From contig NC_015422.1 of assembly GCF_000204645.1 (NCBI RefSeq), forward strand, positions 3,923,001 through 3,987,000: a stretch of DNA of 64,000 nucleotides. Reading direction: 5' to 3'. This document shows, one piece after another, positions 8,554 through 21,069 of the stretch. The position numbers were made by a program, and so were the translations under genes. Origin of the DNA: Alicycliphilus denitrificans K601. GTDB lineage: Bacteria > Pseudomonadota > Gammaproteobacteria > Burkholderiales > Burkholderiaceae_C. Numbering within the stretch: the first letter of the stretch is position 1; every line of letters begins with the position of its first letter. The notes beneath the pieces are model-generated. The model worked only from the letters and a program-made list of their open reading frames with translations. It had not been told where the DNA came from and did no database searches.

Positions 8554-10976
8554 GGAACGGCGTGGTGCCAGTAGCGGCGCGCGGCCTCGCGCTCGCAGCG
8601 CGGCTCCTGCGGCGCGGCCGACGACCAGCGCGCCGCGCCGCACCGGGTCGTCTGCACCAGGGCGATACCGCGCTCCTGGTAGCGTGCCGCCACCTCGTGC
8701 GCGGGATGGCCGAAGCGGTTGCGGTAGCCGGCCTGCACCAGGGCCAGGCGCGGGCGCACGGCATCCACGAAGTCCTCGCTGGACGAGGTCTTGCTGCCAT
8801 GGTGCGGCACCAGCAGCACATCGGCCGCCAGGAGCGCGCCGCCGGCCACCAGGGACTGCTCCTGGGCGCGCTCCACGTCGCCCGCCAGCAGGGCCGATGC
8901 GCCCGGCGGCGCTCCGGCCGAGATGCGCAGTACGCAGCTGTGGGCGTTGGGCCTGGGCGCGCGGGGGCCGGGCGCGGTGGCATCCACGCCCCGCGGCGGG
9001 TGCAGCACCTCGAAGCGCACGCCGTCCCATTCCCAGCGCCGGCCCGCCAGACAGGGCTCGATGGGCCGCAGCGATTGCAGCGGATGGCCGGCCCCGATGG
9101 AGCCCAGCACCCGCGCCTGCGGCTGCCGGGCCAGCACGGCCGCGGCGCCGCCGGTGTGGTCCGTGTCGCCGTGGCTCAGCACGAGCAGGTCCAGCCGTTC
9201 GCCCAGTGCGCGCAGCAGCGGCGCCAGCACGCGCTCGCCGGCGTCGCTGTCCTGGTGGTAGCGCGGGCCGGCGTCGTACAGCAACGCGTGGCGCGCCGTG
9301 CGCACCAGCACGGCCTGGCCCTGGCCCACGTCGGCCGCCAGCAGCTCGAACTGCCCCGGCGCGGGGCGCGGCGGCTGCCACCACAGCGCGGGCAGCAGCA
9401 GCGGCAGCCCCAGGGCGCGCACGCCCCAGGGCAGGCGCAGCGCCAGCAGCACGCCGCCGGCCACGGCCAGCGCGCCGGCCCACTGCGGCGCCATGGGCAG
9501 GCTGACCTGAGCCCAGGGCCAGGCGGCGAGCCATTGCAGCAGCACCGTGAGCCACTGCACGCACCAGGCCGCCGCCTGCCACAGCGGCGCCCACAGCACG
9601 CCCAGCAGCGCCAGCGGCGTGACCACCAGCGTGGTCCACGGAATGGCCAGCAGGTTGGCCAGCAGGCCCACGATCGAGACCTGCCCGAACAGCAGCAGCG
9701 TGAGCGGGGTGAGCGCCAGCGTCACCACCCACTGCTCGCGCAGCAATCCAAGAAAACGGCCTGCAGCGCCTGTTGGGCGGGCGCCAGCAGCTCCCATATC
9801 CGTAGCAAACAGCACCGCCACAGCCACGAAGCTGAGCCAGAACCCCGGCTGCAGCAGGGCCCACGGGTCGGCCGCCAGCACCACGGCGCAGGCAAGCAGC
9901 CACACCTGGGGCCAAGGCCAGCGCCGCCCCGACAGGCGCAGCAGCGCCACCGTGGCCAGCATGCACACCGTGCGCTGGGCCGGCACGCCCCAGCCGCTGA
10001 AGAGCGCATAGGCCCCGGCCAGCAGCACGCCGCCCGCCAGCGCCGCCGTGGGCGCGGGCAGGGCCAGGCACAGCCGGCGCGAGCGGCGCCAGGCCCGCTG
10101 GACGAGCGCCGCCGCCAGCCAGGCGAACAGCGTGATGTGCAGGCCCGAGATGCTCATGAGGTGGGCCACGCCCGTGGCGCGGAACAGATCCCAGTCCTCG
10201 CGCTCGATGGCGCGCTGGTCGCCCGTGACCAGGGCCGCCACCACGCCCATGGCGCGCTGCCCGGCTGCGTCGGCCCCGGGCGCGAGCCCGGCGTCGCGCA
10301 CGCGCTGGCGCAGTTGCTCCACGGGGTGCCGCCAGGTGGCGCCCAGGCGCTCGGGCGGGCCGTGGAGCGCGTCCAGGCGCGCGCCGGTGCGCACGTAGCC
10401 CGTGGCCTGCACGCCCTGCTCCCAGAGCCACAGCTCGTAGTCGAAGCCATGCGGGTTGCGCCCGCCATGGGGCGCCTTAAGCCGCACGGTGAGACGCCAG
10501 CGCTCGCCCGCCTGCAGCGCGGGCGGGGGGCGCGCCTCGTCCTGCGCGCCACCGCCCGGGGCGCCGGCGTACCAAGACAGGTCGATGAGCCCGGGCACGC
10601 GCACGGGCGCGCCGTCGAGCAGCGCCGACTCCACCTCCAGCCGCAGGCGCAGCCCCGTCTCGCGCGGCTGCGGCATGGCGGCGACCACGCCCGTGACGCG
10701 CAGATCGCGCCCTTCGAGCTGCGGCGCGAGCGCCCCGGCAAGAAAGGCCGCAGCGCGCAGGCCGCACACGCTCCACGTCAGCAGCGCGGCCGCGAGCCAG
10801 GCGAACGCGCCCGGCCGGGGCGCCTTCCAGGCCAGGCCGGCGCCCAGCAGGGCGAGCGCCAGCGTGCCCGCGTAGGCCGGCCAGGGCCATAGCTGCGCCT
10901 GCTGCAGTTGCAGGGCCACGCCGAGCACAGCGCCCAGCAAGAACGTGTTCCCTCGATGTGGATGCTGCGCAGACAT
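8550..10976 (-). CDS. comEC: DNA internalisation competence protein ComEC/Rec2
   Basis: An 808-residue inner-membrane protein with the three expected parts: an N-terminal helical region with an OB-like DUF4131 segment, the central Competence domain with many membrane spans (GVAHLMSISGLHITLF), and a C-terminal metallo-beta-lactamase-like domain whose metal motif LSHGDTDHTGG lies near residue 600. ComEC forms the channel that passes single-stranded DNA into the cytoplasm during natural transformation. It is alone here, without comEA. Its stop codon is formed by the CTAG border of the element at 8398-8553, so the original C-terminus may have been a little different. Confidence 0.95.
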   Translation of the reverse strand: MSAQHPHRGNTFLLGAVLGVALQLQQAQLWPWPAYAGTLALALLGAGLAWKAPRPGAFAWLAAALLTWSVCGLRAAAFLAGALAPQLEGRDLRVTGVVAAMPQPRETGLRLRLEVESALLDGAPVRVPGLIDLSWYAGAPGGGAQDEARPPPALQAGERWRLTVRLKAPHGGRNPHGFDYELWLWEQGVQATGYVRTGARLDALHGPPERLGATWRHPVEQLRQRVRDAGLAPGADAAGQRAMGVVAALVTGDQRAIEREDWDLFRATGVAHLMSISGLHITLFAWLAAALVQRAWRRSRRLCLALPAPTAALAGGVLLAGAYALFSGWGVPAQRTVCMLATVALLRLSGRRWPWPQVWLLACAVVLAADPWALLQPGFWLSFVAVAVLFATDMGAAGARPTGAAGRFLGLLREQWVVTLALTPLTLLLFGQVSIVGLLANLLAIPWTTLVVTPLALLGVLWAPLWQAAAWCVQWLTVLLQWLAAWPWAQVSLPMAPQWAGALAVAGGVLLALRLPWGVRALGLPLLLPALWWQPPRPAPGQFELLAADVGQGQAVLVRTARHALLYDAGPRYHQDSDAGERVLAPLLRALGERLDLLVLSHGDTDHTGGAAAVLARQPQARVLGSIGAGHPLQSLRPIEPCLAGRRWEWDGVRFEVLHPPRGVDATAPGPRAPRPNAHSCVLRISAGAPPGASALLAGDVERAQEQSLVAGGALLAADVLLVPHHGSKTSSSEDFVDAVRPRLALVQAGYRNRFGHPAHEVAARYQERGIALVQTTRCGAARWSSAAPQEPRCEREAARRYWHHAVP

Positions 10977-11045
10977 GGGCGCATGCTAAGGTACGCGCCC
11001 GCCCTAGGCGGACCGATTCTCATCCATGTGTTTGAAAGAACTGCC

Positions 11046-11504
11046 ATGAGCGTTTACGACAAGCTGAAGGAACTCGACATCACCCTGCCCCCGCTGGCAG
11101 TGCCCGCCGCCGCCTACGTGCCCTACGTGCAGACCGGCAACCTGCTGTTCCTGAGCGGCCACATCGCGCGCAAGGACGGCAAGCCCTGGGCGGCGCAGTT
11201 CGGCAAGGACATCACGACCGAGGAAGGCAAGGCCGCCGCGCGCGCCGTGGCCATCGACCTGCTGGGCACGCTGCACGCGGCCACCGGCGGCGACCTGAAC
11301 CGCGTGCAGCGCATCGTGAAGGTGATGAGCCTGGTGAACTCCACGGGCGACTTCACCGAGCAGCACCTGGTCACCAACGGCGCCAGCGAGCTGCTGGGCG
11401 AGGTGTTCGGCGACAAGGGCAAGCACGCGCGCAGCGCGTTCGGCGTGGCGCAGATTCCCCTGGGCGCCTGCGTCGAGATCGAGCTGATGGCCGAAATCGA
11501 CTGA
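11046..11504 (+). CDS. RidA/YjgF-family protein
   Basis: 152 residues of the RidA superfamily, whose members deaminate reactive enamine/imine intermediates or act in related amine metabolism. The signature C-terminal stretch appears as HARSAFGVAQIPLGACVEIE, with the core QTGNLLFLSGHI near residue 30. The start MSVYDKLKEL is preferred over longer upstream frames because the conserved fold starts there. It diverges from comEC and converges on parC, with a compound repeat in between. Confidence 0.9.
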   Translation: MSVYDKLKELDITLPPLAVPAAAYVPYVQTGNLLFLSGHIARKDGKPWAAQFGKDITTEEGKAAARAVAIDLLGTLHAATGGDLNRVQRIVKVMSLVNSTGDFTEQHLVTNGASELLGEVFGDKGKHARSAFGVAQIPLGACVEIELMAEID

Positions 11505-11522
11505 AGCAACCCGCAAAAACAG

Positions 11523-11608
11523 GAGCTGCCAGCGCTTGGCACACAATGGGTTGCGATGGTTTCAACCATCAAACCCAATGATAATGAGCGCTAGCAGCTC
11601 TCTTTTTT
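11523..11608. repeat. Dispersed palindromic repeat, copy 3, with a nested second palindrome
   Basis: The outer stem GAGCTGCCAGCGCT (11523-11536) pairs with AGCGCTAGCAGCTC (11587-11600) with one mismatch, followed by TCTTTTTT. Where other copies have a 5-7 base loop, this one has about 50 bases that form their own hairpin around GATGGTTTCAACCATC. It lies between convergent genes and can end transcription of the RidA gene. Confidence 0.8.
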
Positions 11609-11611
11609 GAA

Positions 11612-13954
<2,343 letters not shown>

Positions 13955-13962
13955 GCTTTAAA

Positions 13963-14009
13963 AATAGGAGCTGCTGGCGCTTTTCCAGCAAGGCCTGGAG
14001 GCCAAAACA
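13963..14009. repeat. Dispersed palindromic repeat, copy 4, degenerate (parE-parC gap)
   Basis: The left arm AGGAGCTGCTGGCGCTTTT is intact, but the right arm is altered to CCAGCAAGGCCTGGAGGCC, leaving only a partial stem. The trailing GGCC-AAAACATC matches the right end of other copies. It occupies the whole gap between parE and parC. Confidence 0.6.
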
Positions 14010-15986
<1,977 letters not shown>

Positions 15987-16069
15987 GGCGGCGCATTGTA
16001 GTAGCTGGATATAAAGCCAGTCTTTCGGCCATACGACGCGTCCGGCAGGCAGCCGCCGCGGGTTTTCGC

Positions 16070-16075
16070 TACATT
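16070..16075 (+). promoter_or_regulatory. Candidate -10 box immediately before the MFS gene
   Basis: TACATT lies 6 bases before the ATG at 16082, so a start site at normal distance would fall on the start codon and the message would be leaderless. No clear ribosome site is present, in keeping with that idea. Confidence 0.4.
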
Positions 16076-16081
16076 CGCCGG

Positions 16082-17299
16082 ATGCACGACACGACCCGAA
16101 AACTCTCCATGGCCCAGGTGCTGATCTGCGGCGCCACCATCGTCACCCTGTCCATGGGCATACGCCACGGGTTCGGCATGTGGCTGCAGCCCATCACGCA
16201 GGACATGGGCTGGACGCGCCAGACCTTCGCCCTGGCCATGGCCATCCAGAACCTGTCCTGGGGCGTGTTCGGCATCTTCGGCGGCATGCTGTCCGACCGC
16301 TTCGGCGCCTTCCGCGTGCTGATACTGGGCGCCCTGCTCTACGCCATGGGCCTGGCCGGCATGGCGCTGTCGCCCACGCCGCTCCTGTTCTCGCTGACCA
16401 CGGGCGTGCTCATAGGCGCGGCCCAGGCGGGCACCACCTACGCCGTCATCTACGGCGTGCTGGGCCGGCAGATCTCGGCCGAGCGGCGCTCCTGGGCCAT
16501 GGGCGTGGCAGCGGCCGCGGGCTCGTTCGGGCAGTTCCTCATGATGCCGCTGGAGGGCCAGCTCATCCTGCGCCTGGGCTGGCAGAACGCGCTGCTCGTG
16601 CTCTCGGCCATGGTGCTGCTGATCGTGCCGCTGGCCTTCGGCCTGCGCGAGCCGGGCTTCCACGGCAGCGCACCCATCCGGCGCACGCAGTCCGCGCGCC
16701 ACGCGTTCGCCGAGGCGCTGCGCTACAAGAGCTTCCTGTTGCTCACCGCGGGCTACTTCGTCTGCGGCTTCCAGGTGGTGTTCATCGGCGTGCACATGCC
16801 CAGCTACCTGCGCGACCACGGCCTGTCGCCCCAGGTGGCCAGCTACGCGCTGGCGCTGATCGGGCTGTTCAACGTGTTCGGCACCTACATCTCCGGCACG
16901 CTGGGCCAGCGCATGCAAAAGCGCCACATCCTGGCCTTCATCTACTTCGCGCGCGCCGTGGTCATCAGCGTCTTCCTGCTCGTGCCGCTGTCGCCGCTGT
17001 CGGTCTACGTGTTCTCGGCCGTGATCGGCGCGCTGTGGCTGTCCACCGTGCCGCCCACCAACGCCGCCGTGGCGCAGATCTTCGGCGTGCAGCACCTGTC
17101 CATGCTCAGCGGCTTCGTGTTCTTCAGCCACCAGATCGGCAGCTTCCTGGGCGTATGGCTGGGCGGCTACCTGTACGACACCACCGGCAGCTACGACATC
17201 GTCTGGTACATGGCCATCGTGCTGGGCGTGGCCGCCGGCCTGATCAACCTGCCGGTGCGCGAAGGCGCCATCGCGCGCGCCACGCCGCAGGCGGCCTGA
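16082..17299 (+). CDS. MFS transporter
   Basis: 405 residues with about twelve hydrophobic segments and the major-facilitator loop 2-3 motif seen as GGMLSDRFGAFRVL near residue 65. The overall look (GIRHGFGMWLQPITQDMGW at the start, VAQIFGVQHLSMLSGFVFFSHQIGSFLG near the end) resembles the oxalate/formate antiporter-like and monocarboxylate branch. The substrate is unknown. The next two reading frames follow with a 4-base gap and then a one-base overlap, which suggests co-transcription. Confidence 0.9.
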   Translation: MHDTTRKLSMAQVLICGATIVTLSMGIRHGFGMWLQPITQDMGWTRQTFALAMAIQNLSWGVFGIFGGMLSDRFGAFRVLILGALLYAMGLAGMALSPTPLLFSLTTGVLIGAAQAGTTYAVIYGVLGRQISAERRSWAMGVAAAAGSFGQFLMMPLEGQLILRLGWQNALLVLSAMVLLIVPLAFGLREPGFHGSAPIRRTQSARHAFAEALRYKSFLLLTAGYFVCGFQVVFIGVHMPSYLRDHGLSPQVASYALALIGLFNVFGTYISGTLGQRMQKRHILAFIYFARAVVISVFLLVPLSPLSVYVFSAVIGALWLSTVPPTNAAVAQIFGVQHLSMLSGFVFFSHQIGSFLGVWLGGYLYDTTGSYDIVWYMAIVLGVAAGLINLPVREGAIARATPQAA

Positions 17300-17303
17300 A
17301 GAC

Positions 17304-17432
17304 ATGCGCGCCGCACACAAGCGCTGGATCGCGGCCGCCCTCGCGCTGGCCGTGCTGCTGGCCGTGTTCGCCCTGTACCTGCAGCCGGAGTTCATGCGCA
17401 CGCTGGCCGACCAGATCTGGGCCTGCTTCTAA
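17304..17432 (+). CDS. 42-residue single-span membrane peptide
   Basis: Starts four bases after the MFS stop and ends in TAATG, sharing its last base with the next gene's ATG. The product begins MRAAHKRWIAAALALAVLL and ends DQIWACF. It has a basic N-terminus, one hydrophobic helix at about 9-26 and a short amphipathic tail. The tight overlaps on both sides and codon use like its neighbours argue that it is translated. No known family is recognised; it might be an accessory peptide of the transporter or only a coupling device. Confidence 0.6.
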   Translation: MRAAHKRWIAAALALAVLLAVFALYLQPEFMRTLADQIWACF

Positions 17433-17962
17433 TGGAAGCCTCGGACTGGATCCAGCGCTGGTCGCACCTCGTGCCCGCGGGCGGCACGGTGCTCGACGTG
17501 GCCTGCGGCGCGGGCCGCCACATGCGCTGGTTTTCCGAAAGAAATCACCCCGTAACTGGCGTGGATAAAGCGCTGGAAGCTATCGAAGCAGTAGCACCCC
17601 TGGGCGAGGCGGTCCAGGCCGACATCGAGAACGGCCCCTGGCCCCTGCCGGGCCGGCGCTTCGACTGCGTGGTGGTGACCAACTACCTGTGGCGCCCGCT
17701 GCTGCCCACCATCGTGGACAGCGTGGCGCCCGGCGGCGTGCTGCTGTACGAGACCTTCGCCCAGGGCAACGAGACCGTGGGCCGGCCCGCGCGGCCCGAA
17801 TTCCTGCTGCGCCCCAGTGAACTTCTGCGCGCCTGCGAGGGTCTGCGCATAGTGGCCTACGAGGACGGCTTCCTCGACGCTCCCGCGCGCTTCGTGCAGC
17901 GCATCGCCGCCGTGCGCGAGCCGCCATCGCCGCTAGTTAGAATGCCCCTTTACCGTTTTTGA
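17432..17962 (+). CDS. Class I SAM-dependent methyltransferase
   Basis: 176 residues with a Rossmann-type SAM fold: motif I is [14 protein letters not shown] at about 25-38, the acidic end of strand 2 is VTGVDK near 45-50, and [14 protein letters not shown] near 75 is motif IV. It resembles TehB-like small-molecule methyltransferases, but the substrate is unknown. Its start overlaps the preceding peptide stop by one base. The segment encoding residues 37-57 is clearly AT-richer than the rest and resembles the dispersed repeat. Confidence 0.85.
   Translation: MEASDWIQRWSHLVPAGGTVLDVACGAGRHMRWFSERNHPVTGVDKALEAIEAVAPLGEAVQADIENGPWPLPGRRFDCVVVTNYLWRPLLPTIVDSVAPGGVLLYETFAQGNETVGRPARPEFLLRPSELLRACEGLRIVAYEDGFLDAPARFVQRIAAVREPPSPLVRMPLYRF
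17540..17602 (-). repeat. Dispersed repeat, copy 5, inside the methyltransferase gene
   Basis: Read on the minus strand the segment gives GCTACTGCTTCGATAGC, then TTCCAGCGCTT, in the same order as the left half of intergenic copies (GCTACC-ATAAAAATAGC-TGCTGGCGCTTG). The right arm is not recognisable. It lies in frame and encodes a piece that includes the SAM-binding VTGVDK. The resemblance could partly be chance. Confidence 0.45.
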
Positions 17963-17970
17963 ACGCGGAC

Positions 17971-18867
17971 ATGACCTCTCCCAGCGCCCCCCTGACCGGC
18001 AGCATCGTCGCCCTCGTCACCCCCATGCACGACGACGGCAGCGTGGACTATCCCACGCTGCGCAAGCTCATCGACTGGCACATCCAGGAAGGCACCGACT
18101 GCATCGGCGTCGTGGGCACCACGGGCGAGTCGCCCACGGTGAACGTGGACGAACACTGCGAGATCATCCGCGTGTCCGTGGAGCAGGCCGCGGGGCGCGT
18201 GCCCGTCATGGCCGGCTGCGGCGCCAACTCCACGGCCGAGGCCATCGAGCTGGCGCGCTTCGCCAAGAAGGTCGGCGCCAACAGCCAGCTGCAAGTCGTT
18301 CCCTACTACAACAAGCCCACGCAAGAGGGCCAGTACCGCCACTTCAAGGCGATCGCCGAGGCCGTGGGCGAGCTGCCCATGGTGCTGTACAACGTGCCCG
18401 GCCGCTCGGTGGCCGACATGCTGCACGAGACCGTGCTGCGCCTCACGCAGGTGCCCGGCATCGTGGGTATCAAGGAGGCCACGGGCAACATCGAGCGCGC
18501 GCAGTGGCTCATCCGCGACGTGCCCAAGGGCTTTGCCGTGTACTCGGGTGACGACCCCACGGCCGTGGCCCTGATGCTGTGCGGCGGCCAGGGCAACATC
18601 AGCGTCACGGCCAACGTGGCGCCGCGCCTGATGCACGAGCTGTGCGTGGCCGCCATCGCGGGCGACGCGCGCCGCGCCATGGATATCCAGTTCCGCCTGC
18701 TGCCCGTGCACAAGCACCTGTTCGTCGAGGCCAACCCCATCCCCGTGAAGTGGGCCATGCAGCGCATGGGCCTGTGCGGCGGCGCCATGCGCCTGCCCAT
18801 GACGCCGCTCTCCCAGGGCAACGAGGCCGTGGTCGAGACGGCCCTGCGCGCCGCGGGCCTGCTCTGA
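17971..18867 (+). CDS. dapA: 4-hydroxy-tetrahydrodipicolinate synthase
   Basis: Condenses pyruvate and aspartate semialdehyde, the first committed step to diaminopimelate and lysine. A 298-residue TIM barrel with GTTGESPT near residue 45, [14 protein letters not shown] near 113 and the Schiff-base lysine in GIKEATGN (about 167). The ATG at 17971 is chosen over an in-frame TTG at 17959 because the latter would overlap the upstream gene and adds nothing conserved. bamC follows 34 bp later, and this dapA-bamC pairing is common in proteobacteria. Confidence 0.95.
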   Translation: MTSPSAPLTGSIVALVTPMHDDGSVDYPTLRKLIDWHIQEGTDCIGVVGTTGESPTVNVDEHCEIIRVSVEQAAGRVPVMAGCGANSTAEAIELARFAKKVGANSQLQVVPYYNKPTQEGQYRHFKAIAEAVGELPMVLYNVPGRSVADMLHETVLRLTQVPGIVGIKEATGNIERAQWLIRDVPKGFAVYSGDDPTAVALMLCGGQGNISVTANVAPRLMHELCVAAIAGDARRAMDIQFRLLPVHKHLFVEANPIPVKWAMQRMGLCGGAMRLPMTPLSQGNEAVVETALRAAGLL

Positions 18868-18901
18868 CCCCCTCTCCCCGGACATCCCAAAGGATTTTCG
18901 C

Positions 18902-19990
18902 GTGAACGCTACCACCCGCCTGGGCCTGCTTGGCCTTGCCTTGACCCTGTCCGCCTGCTCCGTGCTGGAGAGCGACAAGATCGACTACAAAAGCGCCACC
19001 AAGGGCCCGACGCTGGAAGTCCCCCCGGACCTGAGCCAGCTCTCGCGCGAGACGCGCTACACCGTGCCCGGGAGCGCCGTGTCGGCCGCCGCCTTCGAGG
19101 CCGGCCAGGCGCAGCAGCCGCGCGGCGCCGCCAGCGCGGCGCCGCAGTCCATCGGAGACGTGCGCATAGAACGCGACGGCAACCAGCGCTGGCTGGTGGT
19201 GAACCGCGCGCCCGACCAGCTGTGGGAGCCGGTGCGCGACTTCTGGCTGGAGAACGGCTTCGTCTTCACCACGGAACAGCCCAAGCTGGGCATCCTGGAG
19301 ACCGACTGGGCCGAGAACCGCGCCAAGCTGCCGCAGGACATCATCCGCTCGACCATCGGCAAGGTGTTCGACTCGCTGTATTCCACGGGCGAGCGCGACA
19401 AGTTCCGCACCCGCCTGGAACGCACCGCCAATGGCAGCACGGAGATCTTCATCACGCACCGCGGCATGGCCGAGGTCTACACCAACACCCAGAAGGACAG
19501 CACGGTGTGGCAGCCGCGCCCGGCCGATCCGGAGCTGGAGACCGAGTTCCTGCGCCGCCTGATGGTCGCGCTGGGCGTGAGCGAGGAACAGTCCAAGGCC
19601 GCCGCGGCCGCTCCCATGCCCGTCACGCCCGGCGCGCGCATGGCCACGGTGAACGACGTGCCCGTGGTGCAGCTCGACGAGGGCTTCGACCGCGCCTGGC
19701 GCCGCGTGGGCGTGTCGCTGGACCGCACGGGCTTCACCGTCGAGGACCGCGACCGCAGCAAGGGCGTGTACTTCGTGCGCTACGTGGCGCCCACGGACAA
19801 GAAGGAGCAGGGCTTCTTCAGCAAGCTGTTCTCGCGCTCGCCCGACGCCTCGGCCCCGCTCAAGTACCGCATCGTGGTGCGCAGCGAAGGCAACCAGAGC
19901 ACGGTCTCGGTGCTGAACGCCGCTGGCGCGCCCGAAACCTCGGCCAACGCCCAGCGCATCGTGCGCGTGCTGGCCGACGATCTCAAGTAA
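18902..19990 (+). CDS. bamC: Outer-membrane assembly lipoprotein BamC
   Basis: Lipoprotein of the BAM complex that inserts outer-membrane proteins. 362 residues with a lipobox LSAC (cysteine about 20) after a short signal, the unstructured N-terminal region (KIDYKSATKGPTLEVPPDLS) that in the E. coli protein binds BamD, and two helix-grip domains. The start is GTG, supported by AAGGA ten bases before it; no ATG lies near the signal peptide. It is followed by a strong terminator. Confidence 0.92.
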   Translation: MNATTRLGLLGLALTLSACSVLESDKIDYKSATKGPTLEVPPDLSQLSRETRYTVPGSAVSAAAFEAGQAQQPRGAASAAPQSIGDVRIERDGNQRWLVVNRAPDQLWEPVRDFWLENGFVFTTEQPKLGILETDWAENRAKLPQDIIRSTIGKVFDSLYSTGERDKFRTRLERTANGSTEIFITHRGMAEVYTNTQKDSTVWQPRPADPELETEFLRRLMVALGVSEEQSKAAAAAPMPVTPGARMATVNDVPVVQLDEGFDRAWRRVGVSLDRTGFTVEDRDRSKGVYFVRYVAPTDKKEQGFFSKLFSRSPDASAPLKYRIVVRSEGNQSTVSVLNAAGAPETSANAQRIVRVLADDLK

Positions 19991-20033
19991 GCAGCCCTCC
20001 CGCAAACGCGCCGGCCCTCCCCGGGCCGGCAAC

Positions 20034-20067
20034 AAAAAACCCCGACCTCTCGGTACGGGGTTTTTTT
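20034..20067 (+). terminator. Intrinsic terminator after bamC
   Basis: AAAAAACCCCG (20034-20044) pairs with CGGGGTTTTTTT (20056-20067) around an 11-base loop. The A and T runs make it work in both directions, which suits the convergent lipoprotein gene at 20102. Confidence 0.9.
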
Positions 20068-20101
20068 ACTGCGGGCCCGAGGCCCGCTGCAGGCGTGCTT
20101 C

Positions 20102-20356
20102 TTACTTGGCTTCGGAAGCGGCACCGGCGGCAGCGCCGGCAGCAGCGTCGGCGGCAGCCTTGGCGGCATCGGAAGCGGCGTCGGTGGCTGCGGCAGCAGG
20201 AGCCTCGGCGGAGGCAGGGGCCTCGGCGGGAGCAGCTGCAGGAGCGGGGGCTTCCACGGGAGCGGGAGCCGGTGCCGGCGCGGGTTCTTCCTTCTTGCCG
20301 CAGGCAGCGAGGGCAGCGGCAGCGATCAGGGCAGCCAGAACGACGGAGTTCTTCAT
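20102..20356 (-). CDS. Small Ala/Pro-rich lipoprotein
   Basis: 84 residues: a signal with lipobox LAAC (cysteine 19), then GKKEEPAPAP followed by a tail made almost wholly of Ala, Pro, Glu and Ser with AASDAAKAAADAAAGAA-type alternation. The composition suggests an extended, low-complexity periplasmic tether rather than an enzyme. Similar lipoproteins occur in betaproteobacteria without known function. On its own strand a TATAAT lies at 20481-20486, giving a leader of about 120 bases that contains a 7-bp hairpin (20433-20453). Confidence 0.75.
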   Translation of the reverse strand: MKNSVVLAALIAAAALAACGKKEEPAPAPAPAPVEAPAPAAAPAEAPASAEAPAAAATDAASDAAKAAADAAAGAAAGAASEAK

Positions 20357-20555
20357 TTCAATTTCCTATGGGACAGACGACAGTTTCGGAAAGCCGTGGC
20401 GCCGCCTCTTGCAGCGATGGCCCCGGCGACGGTGCTTTACTTGATATAAAGCAAAACACCAGCGGCAATACCAACTGGCGATTATAGAAAAATTTCGTCA
20501 ATAGTGGATAACGCGAAGAAATCGCGACCTTTGTTACCACAAAGGATTTGCGCCG

Positions 20556-21068
20556 TCACAAACCCAGCGTCGAAGCGGGAAAACCCGGAGAACTCTTGCG
20601 CTCCACCCATTCGAGCAGCGATTCGCGCAGCAGAATGCGCCGCTCGGGCTCCGTTCCCGTCACGCCGCGGCAGCGCAGCGGGTCGTGCCGATGCAACACC
20701 CAATGCGGCGACCAGATGGAACTGGGCAGGTCCTGCGGGTCTGCCGCGCCGGCCCGGCGGCACACGATGATGTGGTCCCAGCGCACGCGCCACTGCACGA
20801 AGCGCGCGTGCCGGCGCACGACCTCGTCGTAGCCGGCGGCGATCAGGGTCAGGCGCCGCCCCGTGCGCGCCCATTGCTGCAGCGACTCGACCGCCGCGCG
20901 CTCGCCCAGGGGCCAGTCGTGGAAACTGGCGTCGCACAGCATCAGCTCAGACCAGCCCTCGCGCGCGGCGCAGGCCAAGGCGTCGCGCACCAGTTGCTGG
21001 AAGGCCTCGCGGCCCTCAAATCGGCCGCCGGGCAGCTGCGGCGCCGTTGGCATGGGTGCGTCGCTCAT
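20556..21068 (-). CDS. Conserved hypothetical protein downstream of roxA
   Basis: 170 residues with no domain I can name with certainty. It holds RFEGREAFQQLVRDALACA near the start, LCDASFHDWPLGERAAVESL in the middle, and a C-terminal PERRILLRESLLEWVE. The Asp/His pattern and overall look suggest a small alpha/beta fold. Its ATG follows the roxA stop after one base, so the two genes are surely co-translated. In relatives I recall the same pairing, which hints at a functional link with the ribosomal oxygenase. Confidence 0.75.
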   Translation of the reverse strand: MSDAPMPTAPQLPGGRFEGREAFQQLVRDALACAAREGWSELMLCDASFHDWPLGERAAVESLQQWARTGRRLTLIAAGYDEVVRRHARFVQWRVRWDHIIVCRRAGAADPQDLPSSIWSPHWVLHRHDPLRCRGVTGTEPERRILLRESLLEWVERKSSPGFPASTLGL

Positions 21069-21069
21069 A

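Noticed and set aside
17959..17970. TTG start for dapA four codons upstream of the ATG
   Set aside because: It overlaps the stop of the preceding gene and adds no conserved residues; ATG at 17971 gives the normal N-terminus.
20433..20453. RNA thermometer in the lipoprotein leader
   Set aside because: The 7-bp stem does not cover the ribosome site or start codon.
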